64,000 bases of DNA from Bacteroidota bacterium (GCA_016194975.1 JACQAM010000007.1:62001-126000), one strand, 5' to 3'. Counted from the stretch's first letter, positions 1-9,586 are shown. Program-made: numbers and translations. The notes: generated by a model not told the origin, from the letters alone.

Positions 1-5
1 AAATT

Positions 6-2135
6 ATGCCGACAACTGCCACTAAAACTTCATTGAGAAAACTCGACAACTATGCGCTCGGAAAATGGATCACGGGCGAGGGAGAAGGACAGATTCTTTA
101 TAATGCGATCACCGGCGATCCGGTTGCCGCTGCTTCGAGCAAAGGGCTTGACTTCGGTGCAATGTGCGATTTCGGAAGGAAGACGGGCGGTTCTCATCTG
201 AAAAAAATGACCTTTCATGAGCGCGGGCGTATGATGCGCGCACTTGCGCTTCATCTGCTCAACAAAAAAGATGAGTTCTATAAAATTTCCTGGGCCACCG
301 GTGCAACGCGTAACGACAGTTGGGTGGATATTGAAGGCGGTATTGGAAATTTATTTGCTTATGCTTCGCTGCGCCGTCAATTTCCCGATGAAACTTTTTG
401 CGTGGAAGGTGATGTGGCAAAACTTTCGAAGAACAATACCTTCATCGGCCATCATATTTGCGTTCCTAAAGATGGTGTGGCCATTCATATCAACGCATTC
501 AACTTTCCCGTTTGGGGAATGCTTGAAAAAGTGGCGGTGAACTGGCTCGCGGGTGTTCCTGCCATTGTGAAACCGGCAACACTTACTTCTTTTCTGACTG
601 AAGCAGTGGTGAAAGAAATTGTTGCGTCCGGAATTCTTCCTGAAGGAGCATTGCAATTGATCTGTGGTTCTGCCAATGGAATTCTTGATCACGTGATCAA
701 CCAAGATGTGGTAACGTTCACCGGTTCTGCTTCCACCGGGAAAATGCTGAAATCACATCCGCGCCTGCTCGAAGAATCTGTTCATTTCAATATGGAAGCC
801 GATTCACTGAATTGTTGTGTGCTCGGCGCAGATGTTTCGCCCGACAAACCCGAGTTCGATATTTTTATTAAAGAAGTGGTGCGCGAAATAACAACGAAGG
901 CCGGGCAAAAATGTACAGCAGTGCGCAGGATAATTGTGCCTGAAAACCGCGTGGAAGAAGTTCGCGTTGCATTGGGAAAACGTCTTGCTCAGAATATCAT
1001 TGGCGATCCGAATGTGGAAGGTGTGCGCATGGGCGCGCTCGCGGGAATTTCACAGAAGAAGGAAGTGATGGAAAAAATAGAGCATCTTTCGAAAACACAA
1101 AAGATCATCATTGGCGATTTTGAGAATTTCGAAGTGAAGGGTGCCGATAAAAATAAAGGCGCATTCATGCCTCCTGTTATTTTCCTCAATGAAAATCCTT
1201 TTAAAAATACGGATTGCCACAACATAGAAGCGTTCGGCCCCGTGAGTACGATCATTCCTTATAAAACAACAGATGATGCGATCGCCCTTGCGCGAATGGG
1301 AAAAGGTTCGCTCGTGAGTTCCATTGTTACTGCTGACGATAAAATTGCAAAACAATATGTGCTCGGTGCGGCGAGTATGCACGGAAGAATTTTAATTCTG
1401 AATATTGATTGCGCAAAAGAAAGTACCGGTCATGGTTCGCCTATGCCCTTGCTCGTGCACGGAGGCCCGGGCCGTGCAGGAGGCGGAGAAGAAATGGGTG
1501 GCAAGCGCGGCGTGTTTCATTATTTGCAGCGCACAGCCATTCAAGGATCGCCAACTACCATTACAAATGTGACGAACCAATATCAGTACGGCGGAAAATA
1601 CATTGACAAAAAAATTCATCCGTTCCGCGAATATTTCGAAGAATTGGAAATTGGTGAAACCATTATTACAAAAACGCATACTGTTTCCGAAGACGATATT
1701 CTGAATTTCGCAGAATTGAGCGGCGATAAATTTTACGCGCACATGGATGCGGGCGCGCTCGATGGAACAATTTTCAAACGCACAGTTGCACACGGCTATT
1801 TCATACTCTCGAGAGCGGCCGGATTATTTGTGGATCCGCCGAAAGGACCCGTGTTGCTGAATTATGGAATTGACGAATGCCGTTTTACGAAACCCATTTA
1901 CCCGGGAATGACCATCGGTGTACGTTTCACCTGCAAAGAAAAAATTGAGAATGACAAACCGCTGAAGGCGGCGAACGGAACAGAAGTAAAATGCGGAATT
2001 GTAAAATGGGTGGTGGATGTTTATGATGCGAGTGAACAGGATGTGCGTGATCAATACGGCGTGGAAGGAGCAACAGGAGATACAGTTGCGATCGCTACAA
2101 TTCTCACGATGGTGAAATTGAAAAATCAAACGTAA
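6..2135 (+). CDS. paaZ: Bifunctional ring-opening enzyme of phenylacetate degradation (PaaZ)
   Basis: Converts oxepin-CoA to 3-oxo-5,6-dehydrosuberyl-CoA in the aerobic phenylacetyl-CoA pathway: a C-terminal hydratase opens the ring and an N-terminal dehydrogenase oxidises the aldehyde. Residues 1 to about 530 form an aldehyde dehydrogenase domain. It has the general-base Glu in NMEAD (E264) and the catalytic Cys in GQKCTAVRR (C303). Residues from about 545 form a MaoC-like hot-dog hydratase with SGDKFYAH, giving the Asp/His pair D574 and H579. At 709 aa it is slightly longer than E. coli PaaZ, and both active sites look intact. No other paa gene follows; any operon partners would lie upstream of the window. 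The ATG at 6 has no visible upstream context because the window begins there. Confidence 0.93.
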   Translation: MPTTATKTSLRKLDNYALGKWITGEGEGQILYNAITGDPVAAASSKGLDFGAMCDFGRKTGGSHLKKMTFHERGRMMRALALHLLNKKDEFYKISWATGATRNDSWVDIEGGIGNLFAYASLRRQFPDETFCVEGDVAKLSKNNTFIGHHICVPKDGVAIHINAFNFPVWGMLEKVAVNWLAGVPAIVKPATLTSFLTEAVVKEIVASGILPEGALQLICGSANGILDHVINQDVVTFTGSASTGKMLKSHPRLLEESVHFNMEADSLNCCVLGADVSPDKPEFDIFIKEVVREITTKAGQKCTAVRRIIVPENRVEEVRVALGKRLAQNIIGDPNVEGVRMGALAGISQKKEVMEKIEHLSKTQKIIIGDFENFEVKGADKNKGAFMPPVIFLNENPFKNTDCHNIEAFGPVSTIIPYKTTDDAIALARMGKGSLVSSIVTADDKIAKQYVLGAASMHGRILILNIDCAKESTGHGSPMPLLVHGGPGRAGGGEEMGGKRGVFHYLQRTAIQGSPTTITNVTNQYQYGGKYIDKKIHPFREYFEELEIGETIITKTHTVSEDDILNFAELSGDKFYAHMDAGALDGTIFKRTVAHGYFILSRAAGLFVDPPKGPVLLNYGIDECRFTKPIYPGMTIGVRFTCKEKIENDKPLKAANGTEVKCGIVKWVVDVYDASEQDVRDQYGVEGATGDTVAIATILTMVKLKNQT

Positions 2136-2246
2136 TAAATTCGATTTACGATTTGATCGACAGCATAAATGACGTCCGCATAAAATTCAAACAATGAACT
2201 GCTTTTAAATCCGCAAGTAGTATTGTTAGAATAAATTACAGAAGTA

Positions 2247-3725
2247 ATGACAAATAAGCAGGCCATAGAATTTAAAAACTTCCGGTTAACGGCCTTCCTG
2301 TTTTTATTTTATTTTTTTTCTGTTCAGGAATTTTATTGCCAGAATAAAACAATTGATTCTCTTCTCTCGCTGATCAAAACTGAAAAGGAAGACACGAACA
2401 AAGTGAATTCTTTCAATGACATCAGCCGGCAATACCGGCTCATCAGCGACCTTACTACTTCTCTGAACTATGCCAACAGTGCAATGGAATTGAGCAAGCG
2501 CCTGCATTTCACGAATGGAACTGCGTACGCTTACACTAATATTGCATTGTATTATTACCACAAAGGAAATTATGCCGAAGCGTTAAAGGAAAATTCGCTT
2601 GGAATGGAAATATATAAAGTCACCAATAACAAGCAGGGATTATCAAATGCGTACAATTCATTCGGGCTTATTTATCGTCACCAGGGAAATTATCCTGAAG
2701 CGCTGAAAAATTTCCTGGTGGCGCTGCACATCAACGAAGAACTTGGCCGGCCGGAAGGAATTGCTTATGCCTGCAACAATGTCGGAAATGTTTATGCCAT
2801 GCAGGAAAATTATACTGAAGCGCTGAAAAATTATTCGCACTCACTTGACATCAGGAAAAAAATAAATGACCGGCAGGGCATTGGCGATTGCTATCTGAAT
2901 ATCGGGAATATTTATTATGAAACCCACAATTACGATGATGCGCTGAAGAATTACAAGGCGGCATTGGAAATTTTTCTCGTGACCGGCGATAAACGTGGAG
3001 TCGCTATGCTCTATGGAAATATGGGAGATATTTATTATACCCTGGAAAATTATCCCGAAGCCATGAAAAGTCTTTTGATGGGCAAGAAAATAAATGAAGA
3101 GGTCGGTGACAAGGATGGAATTGCTGTTTCATGCGTGAACCTTGCAAGTCTGTGCATTAGCATGAAAAATTTCAGCAGCGCATCCGCTTATCTCGATAGC
3201 GCTCTGTCGCTCTCTCTTGAAGTAGGCAGCAAAAGAGATTGCCGTGACACTTATAATTGTCTTGTTAAACTCGATACTTTGAAACTTAATTACAAAAAAG
3301 CATTTGAAGATTATAAAATGTTCATCACTTACCGCGACAGTCTCGTTAACGAAGAGAACACGAAAAAAACAGTACAAACGCAAATGCAATACGACTTCGA
3401 TAAAAAAACTTCAGCCGACTCTATAAAAAATACAGAACAGAAAAAGCGCGACGATCTTAAACACACGCAGGAAATTCAGCAGCAGAAAATTTATTCTTAT
3501 GGAGGAGCCGCGGGATTTTTGCTGATGCTCATTGTTGCAATAGTCTCCGTTCGTGCATTCCGTAATAAGCAGCGGGCGAATGAAATTATTTCGCGGCAGA
3601 AAGAATTAGTGGAGGAAAAGCAGAAAGAAATTTTGGATAGCATTCATTACGCGAAACGGATTCAGCAGTCGCTTTTGCCTAATGCTAAATTAATTGAACG
3701 TCACCTTAAGTCCGGATCAAATTAA
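2247..3725 (+). CDS. Membrane-anchored TPR signalling protein lacking an output domain (copy 1)
   Basis: 492 aa. A hydrophobic N-terminal segment (about residues 14-30) directs export or anchoring. About seven TPR units follow (residues 55-340) with the N-Y-x-E-A-L-K pattern. A charged stretch, a transmembrane helix (about 420-440) and a cytoplasmic coiled-coil linker complete the protein, which ends IHYAKRIQQSLLPNAK plus about 13 residues. In full-length relatives, including the one at 15969-18077, this linker leads into a SpoIIE/PP2C phosphatase; here the stop codon comes first. Probable role: sensing or scaffolding by the periplasmic TPR domain, with the linker able to pair with a phosphatase-bearing paralogue (inference). 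The next gene starts one base after the stop. Confidence 0.8.
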   Translation: MTNKQAIEFKNFRLTAFLFLFYFFSVQEFYCQNKTIDSLLSLIKTEKEDTNKVNSFNDISRQYRLISDLTTSLNYANSAMELSKRLHFTNGTAYAYTNIALYYYHKGNYAEALKENSLGMEIYKVTNNKQGLSNAYNSFGLIYRHQGNYPEALKNFLVALHINEELGRPEGIAYACNNVGNVYAMQENYTEALKNYSHSLDIRKKINDRQGIGDCYLNIGNIYYETHNYDDALKNYKAALEIFLVTGDKRGVAMLYGNMGDIYYTLENYPEAMKSLLMGKKINEEVGDKDGIAVSCVNLASLCISMKNFSSASAYLDSALSLSLEVGSKRDCRDTYNCLVKLDTLKLNYKKAFEDYKMFITYRDSLVNEENTKKTVQTQMQYDFDKKTSADSIKNTEQKKRDDLKHTQEIQQQKIYSYGGAAGFLLMLIVAIVSVRAFRNKQRANEIISRQKELVEEKQKEILDSIHYAKRIQQSLLPNAKLIERHLKSGSN

Positions 3726-3726
3726 T

Positions 3727-5055
3727 ATGAAAAAATATTTTCCACTTTTCCTAACTGCAATAATTTTATTAAACGTCAACTGTTGCCACGCACAACAGGA
3801 TTCGTTAATAAAAGCACTGTCCATGGCAAAGGATGATACCAATAAAGTGAATGCTTTTATTAAATCAGGAAAAAATTCGATAAAGGATGGAGATTATGAT
3901 AAAGCGAAAATGTGTGCACTTGCCGGCCTCACGGTTTCTCAAAAATTAAATTTTGATAAAGGCACAGGAACACTTTACCGCATTCTGGGCGCTGTGGATT
4001 ATTATCAGGGAAGATACCCGGATGCCCTACAGGATAATCTTTCGGCTTTGAAGATCGCTGAGAAAACAGGGGACAAACGAAGTATGGCCAAAGTTTATTC
4101 GAATATCGGCGCCATTTACACCGACCAGCTTAATTACAATGATGCCATCTTTAATTTATCTGAAGCGTTGAAAATCCAAATCGAAATTGGGGACAGTGCA
4201 GGCATTTCAATCGATTATAATAATATCGGCACGTGCTGTGCTCACCAGGGTAAGTATAATGAAGCGCTTTCCAATCATCTTGCCGCTTTGAAGATAAAAC
4301 AATTGCTCGGAGACAGCGCAGGTTGTGCGGCTTCGTATATCAATATTGGCGTGGCTTATTATTCACTTAAAAATTTTGATGCTGCTCTCAAAAATCAGTT
4401 CACCGCATTGAACCTTGCTGAACAGATCGGAGATAATCAAAGCGTGGAAACCAGTACCATGAACATCGGGAATATTCTCGTTCAGCAAAAGAAATTCGGG
4501 GAAGCAGGAAAGTATCTTGACAAAGGACTACAACTCGCGAAAGAAACGGGTGATAAATTCGGAATAAAAACATGTTATTTTTCTTACACTCAAATGGACA
4601 GCGCTCAAATGGATTTTCACTCTGCACTGGAACATTATAAATTATTCATTCTCTACCGCGACAGTCTCAACAATGAAGAGAACACAAAAAAAACAGTACA
4701 AACGCAAATGCAATACGACTTCGACAAAAAATCTTCCGCCGACTCCATAAAAAACTCGGAACAGAAAAAACGCGACGATCTTAAACACACGCAGGAAATT
4801 CAGCAGCAGAAAATTTATACGTACGGGGGCGCGCTCGGGTTTTTATTGATGCTCATTGTTGCAATAGTTTCGATTCGTGCATTCCGTAATAAGCAGCGGG
4901 CGAATGAAATTATTTCGCGGCAGAAAGAATTAGTGGAGGAAAAGCAGAAAGAAATTCTCGACAGTATTCATTATGCGAAACGGATTCAGCAGAGCCTGTT
5001 GCCGAATGAAAAATATATTTTAAAGAACCTGAACCGCTCTGCCAATAGGAAATGA
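3727..5055 (+). CDS. Secreted/membrane TPR signalling protein lacking an output domain (copy 2)
   Basis: 442 aa from the ATG at 3727. The open frame extends upstream to 3694, but that start lies inside the preceding gene, whereas 3727 gives a clean signal peptide (MKKYFPLFLTAIILL, then a Cys and AQ). About five TPR units follow, then the same transmembrane and linker module as copy 1, ending YAKRIQQSLLPNEKYI plus a short basic tail. The last 130 or so codons are nearly identical in nucleotide sequence to copy 1, while the TPR region is much more diverged. The 3' end overlaps the next gene by ATGA, indicating translational coupling. Confidence 0.8.
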   Translation: MKKYFPLFLTAIILLNVNCCHAQQDSLIKALSMAKDDTNKVNAFIKSGKNSIKDGDYDKAKMCALAGLTVSQKLNFDKGTGTLYRILGAVDYYQGRYPDALQDNLSALKIAEKTGDKRSMAKVYSNIGAIYTDQLNYNDAIFNLSEALKIQIEIGDSAGISIDYNNIGTCCAHQGKYNEALSNHLAALKIKQLLGDSAGCAASYINIGVAYYSLKNFDAALKNQFTALNLAEQIGDNQSVETSTMNIGNILVQQKKFGEAGKYLDKGLQLAKETGDKFGIKTCYFSYTQMDSAQMDFHSALEHYKLFILYRDSLNNEENTKKTVQTQMQYDFDKKSSADSIKNSEQKKRDDLKHTQEIQQQKIYTYGGALGFLLMLIVAIVSIRAFRNKQRANEIISRQKELVEEKQKEILDSIHYAKRIQQSLLPNEKYILKNLNRSANRK

Positions 5056-6374
5056 AGAAAATTTACCTGCTTATTCTTTTTTTTATTTTTTCCGGAAATG
5101 GTCATTTGATCTTTTGCCAGGGCAATGTAATTGATTCACTTTCTCATCTTCTTCAAAAAACAAAATCGGATTCGGAGCAGGTAAAGTTGCTGAACTCCAT
5201 TTGCTGGCAACAATTTATTCTGGAAGATTATGCAAACGCGAAAATGAACGGCAATGAAGCGCTGAAACGTGCCAGGACATTGAATTTATCAAAGGAAGTT
5301 GCGCGCTCTTATTCTTATCTCGGCAGTATCGCATCGAGAGAAGGAAATTATCAGGAAGCGATCGCCGATTATTTTTCTTCGCTGAAGATCAGGGAAAAAA
5401 TGAATGACAGGAAAGGAGTGGCCGGAATTTACAATAACATGGGCATGGTTTATGAATCGCAGAACAATTTAAAAGACGCATTGCAGAGTTTCCGATCCGC
5501 AGTCTCCATTTTCGATTCATTGAAGGATAAAAAAGGGATCGGGAACGGATTGTTGAATATCGCCAATATTTATAATGACCAGAACCTGCTGGATTCAGCA
5601 CTCAAACTTTATGAGCAGGCGCTTAATTACAGAACAGAAAGCGATGATGCACGTGGAATGGCTACTTGTTATAATGACATCGCAGTGGTCTACGACCGAT
5701 TAGATAAGAATGATAAAGCATTGGAGTATTATAATAAAGCGCTGCAGATACGACAGGAAATTGAAGATGATTATGGAGTGGCAACTGTTTACGTGAATCT
5801 CTCGGAATTTTATATGAAACTGAATGAAATGAACAAAGCAAAAATAATGATCGATGATGCAATCCGTGTCTCAGAGGAAATTCAGAGTAAAGATGAATTG
5901 CTCGATTGTTACGAAACACTTTATCATCTCGACAGTATTTGCGGAGACTTCAAAGGTGCCTATAGTTCTTACAAAGAATATATCACTTACCGCGACTCCC
6001 TCATCAATGAACAGAATACAAAAAAAATAGTTCAACAACAAATGCAATACGGCTTCGATAAAAAAACTTCTGCTGATTCTATTAAAAATTCAGAACAAAA
6101 AAAGCATGACGACTTAAAACACAAGCAGGAAATTCAGCAGCAGAAAATTTACACGTACGGGGGCGCACTCGGGTTTGCGCTCATGCTCGTGGTAGCAGTC
6201 GTGAGTTTACGCGCGTTCAGGAATAAACAGAAAGCAAATGAAATTATTTCGGCGCAAAAATTATTAGTGGAGGAAAAACAAAAAGAGATCCTGGATTCCA
6301 TTCATTATGCGAAAAGAATACAAAACGCATTATTGCCGAATGAAAAGTACATCCGGAACTCGCTGGACAGGTAG
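5052..6374 (+). CDS. Secreted/membrane TPR signalling protein lacking an output domain (copy 3)
   Basis: 440 aa. The start overlaps the stop of copy 2 in ATGA. A signal peptide (MKKIYLLILFFIFSG, cleavage probably after FCQ) is followed by about six TPR units (residues 40-290), a charged spacer, a transmembrane helix near residues 370-390 and the linker ending YAKRIQNALLPNEKYI plus a few residues. Same architecture as its two upstream neighbours and equally without a catalytic domain. The spacer is more diverged (VQQQMQYGFDKK in place of VQTQMQYDFDKK), so it is probably the oldest of the three duplicates. It forms one operon with copies 1 and 2. Confidence 0.8.
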   Translation: MKKIYLLILFFIFSGNGHLIFCQGNVIDSLSHLLQKTKSDSEQVKLLNSICWQQFILEDYANAKMNGNEALKRARTLNLSKEVARSYSYLGSIASREGNYQEAIADYFSSLKIREKMNDRKGVAGIYNNMGMVYESQNNLKDALQSFRSAVSIFDSLKDKKGIGNGLLNIANIYNDQNLLDSALKLYEQALNYRTESDDARGMATCYNDIAVVYDRLDKNDKALEYYNKALQIRQEIEDDYGVATVYVNLSEFYMKLNEMNKAKIMIDDAIRVSEEIQSKDELLDCYETLYHLDSICGDFKGAYSSYKEYITYRDSLINEQNTKKIVQQQMQYGFDKKTSADSIKNSEQKKHDDLKHKQEIQQQKIYTYGGALGFALMLVVAVVSLRAFRNKQKANEIISAQKLLVEEKQKEILDSIHYAKRIQNALLPNEKYIRNSLDR

Positions 6375-6562
6375 TGGATCGATTTGTTTTTTTCTTCGTG
6401 TCCCCGCCTCCGTGAATAAGCTCAGTGCGGCGGGCAGTCTGGTGCCTTCGCGGCATAAAAAAGGAACACTCAATCCTAAAATCATAATGTGATTTTTTTA
6501 TTGATTCACTGCTGTCGAAATGCTTCTTTCATTTTCCTGATTTATTTTCCTAATTTTCAAGA

Positions 6563-7822
6563 ATGATTTCACCATCCGCACTGGAATCAAAACTCGAACT
6601 CCTTACCAACGACCGCGCAAAAGCCGATCTGCTCAACCGGTTTTCATTCGAAGGAAGGAACATCGATCCGAAATATTCAGGCGAACTTGCCTCGCGCGCG
6701 CTGAATATCTCGGAAGCCATCCATTATGATAAAGGAGAAGCGGAGAGTCTTCTTCACCTTGGCTTTTCACACATGCAGCTCGCGCAGCATGAAAAAGCGT
6801 ATGAGAATTTATTCCGTTGTATTTCCATTTATGAAAAGACCGGCGATGAATCCGGAATGGCACATGCCCAATACAACATCGGCATTCTGCACGTGCGCGT
6901 GGGAAATTTCAGCGACGGAATAAGTGTATTGCAGAAAAGTCTCGCATGGCGCGAAAGAAATAATGACAAAGCAGGAATGGCTGCCTGTTATTTTCAGCTC
7001 GCCTATATCAATGTTCATTTCAATGATCTCGACGATGCGCAACGTTCCGGCGAAAAGGCGCTTGCTATCCGTGAAGAAATGAGTGACGATGTAGGAATTT
7101 CCGCAGCGCTCATGATCCTCGGTGATATTTATCTCCGGAAAAAAGAATTTGAAAAAGCAAAAGAAGCACTCGCGAAAAGTCTGCAACTGCGAAGTGAATC
7201 CACAGAAACACTGGGTTACTTTGCTACACTCATCCGCTGGGTGGAGTTGCATATTGAGACCGGCGAAATTCAAAAAGCGCGCGAACTCGCGCAACGTGGA
7301 TTGAAACGTTCGCGCGAAGAAGGAGGAATTCCCTATGGCATTATGCGTTTCCTCATGCTGCTGGGCCGAATCGATGAACTGGAAAATAATTTTTCCGAAG
7401 CAAAAGAAAAATTTCTTGAATCGTTGGTGTATGCCGAGAAATCAACTTTCCGAAGCGTGTCTTATGAAATCCTCGAATCGATCGGTAAACTTTATGAAAG
7501 AGAAGGAAATTACAAATCAGCTTTAGAATATTACCGGAAATTCCATTCTATTAAGGAAGAAGTGATCAGCATGCAATCGAATACCAAATTGAAAAGCATC
7601 CAGTTCCTCAACCAGGTGGAGTTCGCGAAAAAAGAAGCGGAACTGGAAAAAATAAAAAATACAGAACTGCAGAAAGCGTACACCATCATCGAAGAAAAAA
7701 ACAAAGACATCCTCGATAGTTTTCATTACGCAAAAAGGATACAGGCAAGTTTATTGCCCGGAGAAAAATATATTGAACGGCACCTCCGGTATCTTTTCGA
7801 AAAACAAATGAATGAAAAATAA
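6563..7822 (+). CDS. Cytoplasmic TPR protein with the same truncated linker (copy 4)
   Basis: 419 aa with no signal peptide and no transmembrane helix, so it probably acts in the cytoplasm. TPR units fill residues 20-350. A coiled coil (QVEFAKKEAELEKIKN) leads into the linker ILDSFHYAKRIQASLLPGEK and the protein ends about 20 residues later. It keeps the linker but lacks the membrane helix of the three upstream copies. It is separated from them by 188 bp, so it may have its own promoter. No enzymatic domain is present. It could bind the other linker-bearing proteins; that is inference from the shared helix. Confidence 0.78.
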   Translation: MISPSALESKLELLTNDRAKADLLNRFSFEGRNIDPKYSGELASRALNISEAIHYDKGEAESLLHLGFSHMQLAQHEKAYENLFRCISIYEKTGDESGMAHAQYNIGILHVRVGNFSDGISVLQKSLAWRERNNDKAGMAACYFQLAYINVHFNDLDDAQRSGEKALAIREEMSDDVGISAALMILGDIYLRKKEFEKAKEALAKSLQLRSESTETLGYFATLIRWVELHIETGEIQKARELAQRGLKRSREEGGIPYGIMRFLMLLGRIDELENNFSEAKEKFLESLVYAEKSTFRSVSYEILESIGKLYEREGNYKSALEYYRKFHSIKEEVISMQSNTKLKSIQFLNQVEFAKKEAELEKIKNTELQKAYTIIEEKNKDILDSFHYAKRIQASLLPGEKYIERHLRYLFEKQMNEK

Positions 7823-7932
7823 TTTCCTGTAAATACTGCTTTTCTAATTTTTAATGAATAAACACGTCGATCACCATTGCCGTAAATTCAGGTTGTAATA
7901 AAACACAACCTAAAATTAATACCAGATAAACT

Positions 7933-8475
7933 ATGGAAAGAAAGATTTACAATCCTGTTCAGAAAGATCATGTCACATTTCTGAAAACTCATGCCGATAC
8001 CAATGGCGAATGTACTCTGGTAGAAGTAGAACTCGCCGATGGAGGCGGGGTCGGCCTTCATTATCACAAAACGTATTCCGAAAGTTTTGCCTGCCTCGAA
8101 GGCGAAGTGCAGATACGGCTCGGAAAAAAAATTCATACACTGAAAAAAGGCGAATCAGCAACTGCCCATCCCAACATTCATCATTTGTTCCGAAACCGAT
8201 CGGGCAAGACGTGTAAATTCAAAGTTGAACTTCGCCCGGCGTCGATAGGATTTGAACAATCGCTGCAGATCGGTTACGGACTCGCGCAGGATGGAGAAAC
8301 CGACAAAAAAGGTTTTCCGAAAAATAAACTCGCTCTTGCATGGCTCTTTGATATTTCTGAAAGCAATCTCCCCGGTTGGATGAGTATTTTTGAATTCATT
8401 CTTCGTAAGCAGGCAAAGAAAGCGCGCGCACGCGGGATCGATAAAATGCTCACTGAAAAATATGTTCGCTTCTGA
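7933..8475 (+). CDS. Cupin-domain protein
   Basis: 180 aa. Residues 25-105 form a single cupin barrel. The first motif reads GLHYHKTYSESFACLEGEV, giving His-x-His and Glu metal ligands. The second motif, around HPNIHHLFRN, supplies the last His. The C-terminal 70 residues are basic and helical and I do not recognise them. Single-domain cupins of this kind may be isomerases, dioxygenases or ligand-binding proteins, and nothing here decides between these. The following DinB-like gene begins 10 bp after the stop and is probably co-transcribed. Confidence 0.75.
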   Translation: MERKIYNPVQKDHVTFLKTHADTNGECTLVEVELADGGGVGLHYHKTYSESFACLEGEVQIRLGKKIHTLKKGESATAHPNIHHLFRNRSGKTCKFKVELRPASIGFEQSLQIGYGLAQDGETDKKGFPKNKLALAWLFDISESNLPGWMSIFEFILRKQAKKARARGIDKMLTEKYVRF

Positions 8476-8485
8476 AAAAATAATT

Positions 8486-8995
8486 ATGGATAAAAAATCT
8501 GAACTGGAAACGCTGCGCAACATGGTGGATGCTACGCGGCAACTTGCGCACTTCGCCATAAAAAAACTCGACAACAAAAATGCAGATCTCAAAAAAAGAT
8601 TTGAGGTGGAAGGAAGAAAGATCAACAGCGTCTACTGGCTTTTTGCACACATGACCTGGGCAGAGAGTATTTTAATTCTCCGTTCTAGCGGCGGGCCAAA
8701 TCCCGAATTACCATGGATGAAATTATTTGCATTGGGAAAACCGGCGGAAGAAGGACAGGACAACGGTCCGCCGTGGGAAGAAGTATATGCCGGATTCAAA
8801 AAAGTCCACGAAATGTCGATGGCTCATCTTGCAATGTTGAATCCGGAAGATCTCGATTCAGAAAATAAATTGAGTTGGGAAATTCTCGGTGGAAAAACAA
8901 TGCGCAACACTATTATGCATCACATTCGGCATGAGAGTAATCACATCGGGCAATTGCTGTGGTTGGTTAATTTTCACGGCGGTCGCACACTTTAG
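8486..8995 (+). CDS. DinB-like (YfiT/DinB superfamily) metal-binding four-helix protein
   Basis: 169 aa from the ATG at 8486. Earlier in-frame starts overlap the cupin gene and give no DinB sequence. The family's three metal-binding His positions are visible: LFAHMTW near residue 47, and IMHHIRHESNHIGQ near residues 140-150. Members are four-helix bundles that bind a divalent metal; many are thiol transferases (for example bacillithiol-dependent), but the substrate here is unknown. The TAG stop lies exactly at the left edge of a tandem repeat array (8992-9111). Confidence 0.75.
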   Translation: MDKKSELETLRNMVDATRQLAHFAIKKLDNKNADLKKRFEVEGRKINSVYWLFAHMTWAESILILRSSGGPNPELPWMKLFALGKPAEEGQDNGPPWEEVYAGFKKVHEMSMAHLAMLNPEDLDSENKLSWEILGGKTMRNTIMHHIRHESNHIGQLLWLVNFHGGRTL

Positions 8996-9111
8996 TACGA
9001 ACTACGAAATGGGCGAATACGCCAACTACGAAAACGCGAATCGTACTTAGTACGAACTACGAAATGGGCGAATACGCCAACTACGAAAACGCGAATCGTA
9101 CTTAGTACGAA
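8992..9111. repeat. Two tandem 55-bp repeats plus a partial third
   Basis: Units 8992-9046 and 9047-9101 are direct copies with a period of 55 bp, followed by ten bases of a third copy. Each begins TTAGTACGAACTACGAAATG. The first TTAG supplies the stop codon of the DinB-like gene. The core GTACGAACTACGAAATGGGC recurs inverted at 9175-9191 and in the 9687-9917 array, so the GxxExxY gene is bracketed by inverted copies. Not a CRISPR: there are no unique spacers. Confidence 0.85.
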
Positions 9112-9164
9112 TGCACAAACAATATCTACAAATCAATTCGAATCTTTCGCGCATGTGAATTACG

Positions 9165-9193
9165 CGTATTCCCCCATTTCGTAGTTCGTACTA
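9165..9193. repeat. Inverted single copy of the repeat core at the GxxExxY stop codon
   Basis: The segment reads CGTATTCCCCCATTTCGTAG then TTCGTAC, the reverse complement of the core at 8992-9101 with one or two changes. Its edge supplies the TAG stop of the reverse-strand GxxExxY gene (9191-9193). Confidence 0.7.
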
Positions 9194-9586
9194 AAGCGAA
9201 TTTACTATTCTCTTGAACTGAACACCATTCTCAGTAAAGCGAATAATAATTCCAAGAAGCTTACCGCTCGCTTTAAGATATTGAAGTACCTGATCAAGTT
9301 CACTTGGGTAATCGAACTTTCCGCGTTTTAATTCGATGACAATTTTGTCCTCGACGAGAAAATCAAAATAATTGGTTGCTACTTTCTCTCCATGGAACAA
9401 CATATCATACTTCATTTGTTCCTTGAATGCAAGACCATTGGCTATCAATGAGACAGCCAACGCTTTTTGATAGCTCTTCTCCAACAAACCTGGTCCTAAA
9501 GCTTTGAATACCTCAAAGGCACATCCTACGATCTTGTAACTCAATTCAGGATACACAAGATCTTTACGTAATAATTCAGCTTTCAT
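9191..9586 (-). CDS. GxxExxY-family protein
   Basis: 131 aa. The signature appears as GPGLLEKSYQKAL (residues 31-43). The second half has the beta-strand pattern DFLVEDKIVIELKRG, which resembles the D...E-x-K core of PD-(D/E)XK nuclease-like folds. This family is small, widespread and of unproven function; members are often found next to repeats or as insertions in otherwise conserved gene orders. Here it stands alone between panB and the DinB-like gene, inside a repeat island with inverted flanks. Its stop codon abuts a repeat copy. Mobility is inferred from the setting; no recombinase is present. Confidence 0.82.
   Translation of the reverse strand: MKAELLRKDLVYPELSYKIVGCAFEVFKALGPGLLEKSYQKALAVSLIANGLAFKEQMKYDMLFHGEKVATNYFDFLVEDKIVIELKRGKFDYPSELDQVLQYLKASGKLLGIIIRFTENGVQFKRIVNSL

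Noticed and set aside
2247-7822. Frameshifted SpoIIE phosphatase genes
   Set aside because: No phosphatase motif (GDFYW, DGTGHG, SDG) follows any of the four stops in any frame; the next gene begins at once in two cases.
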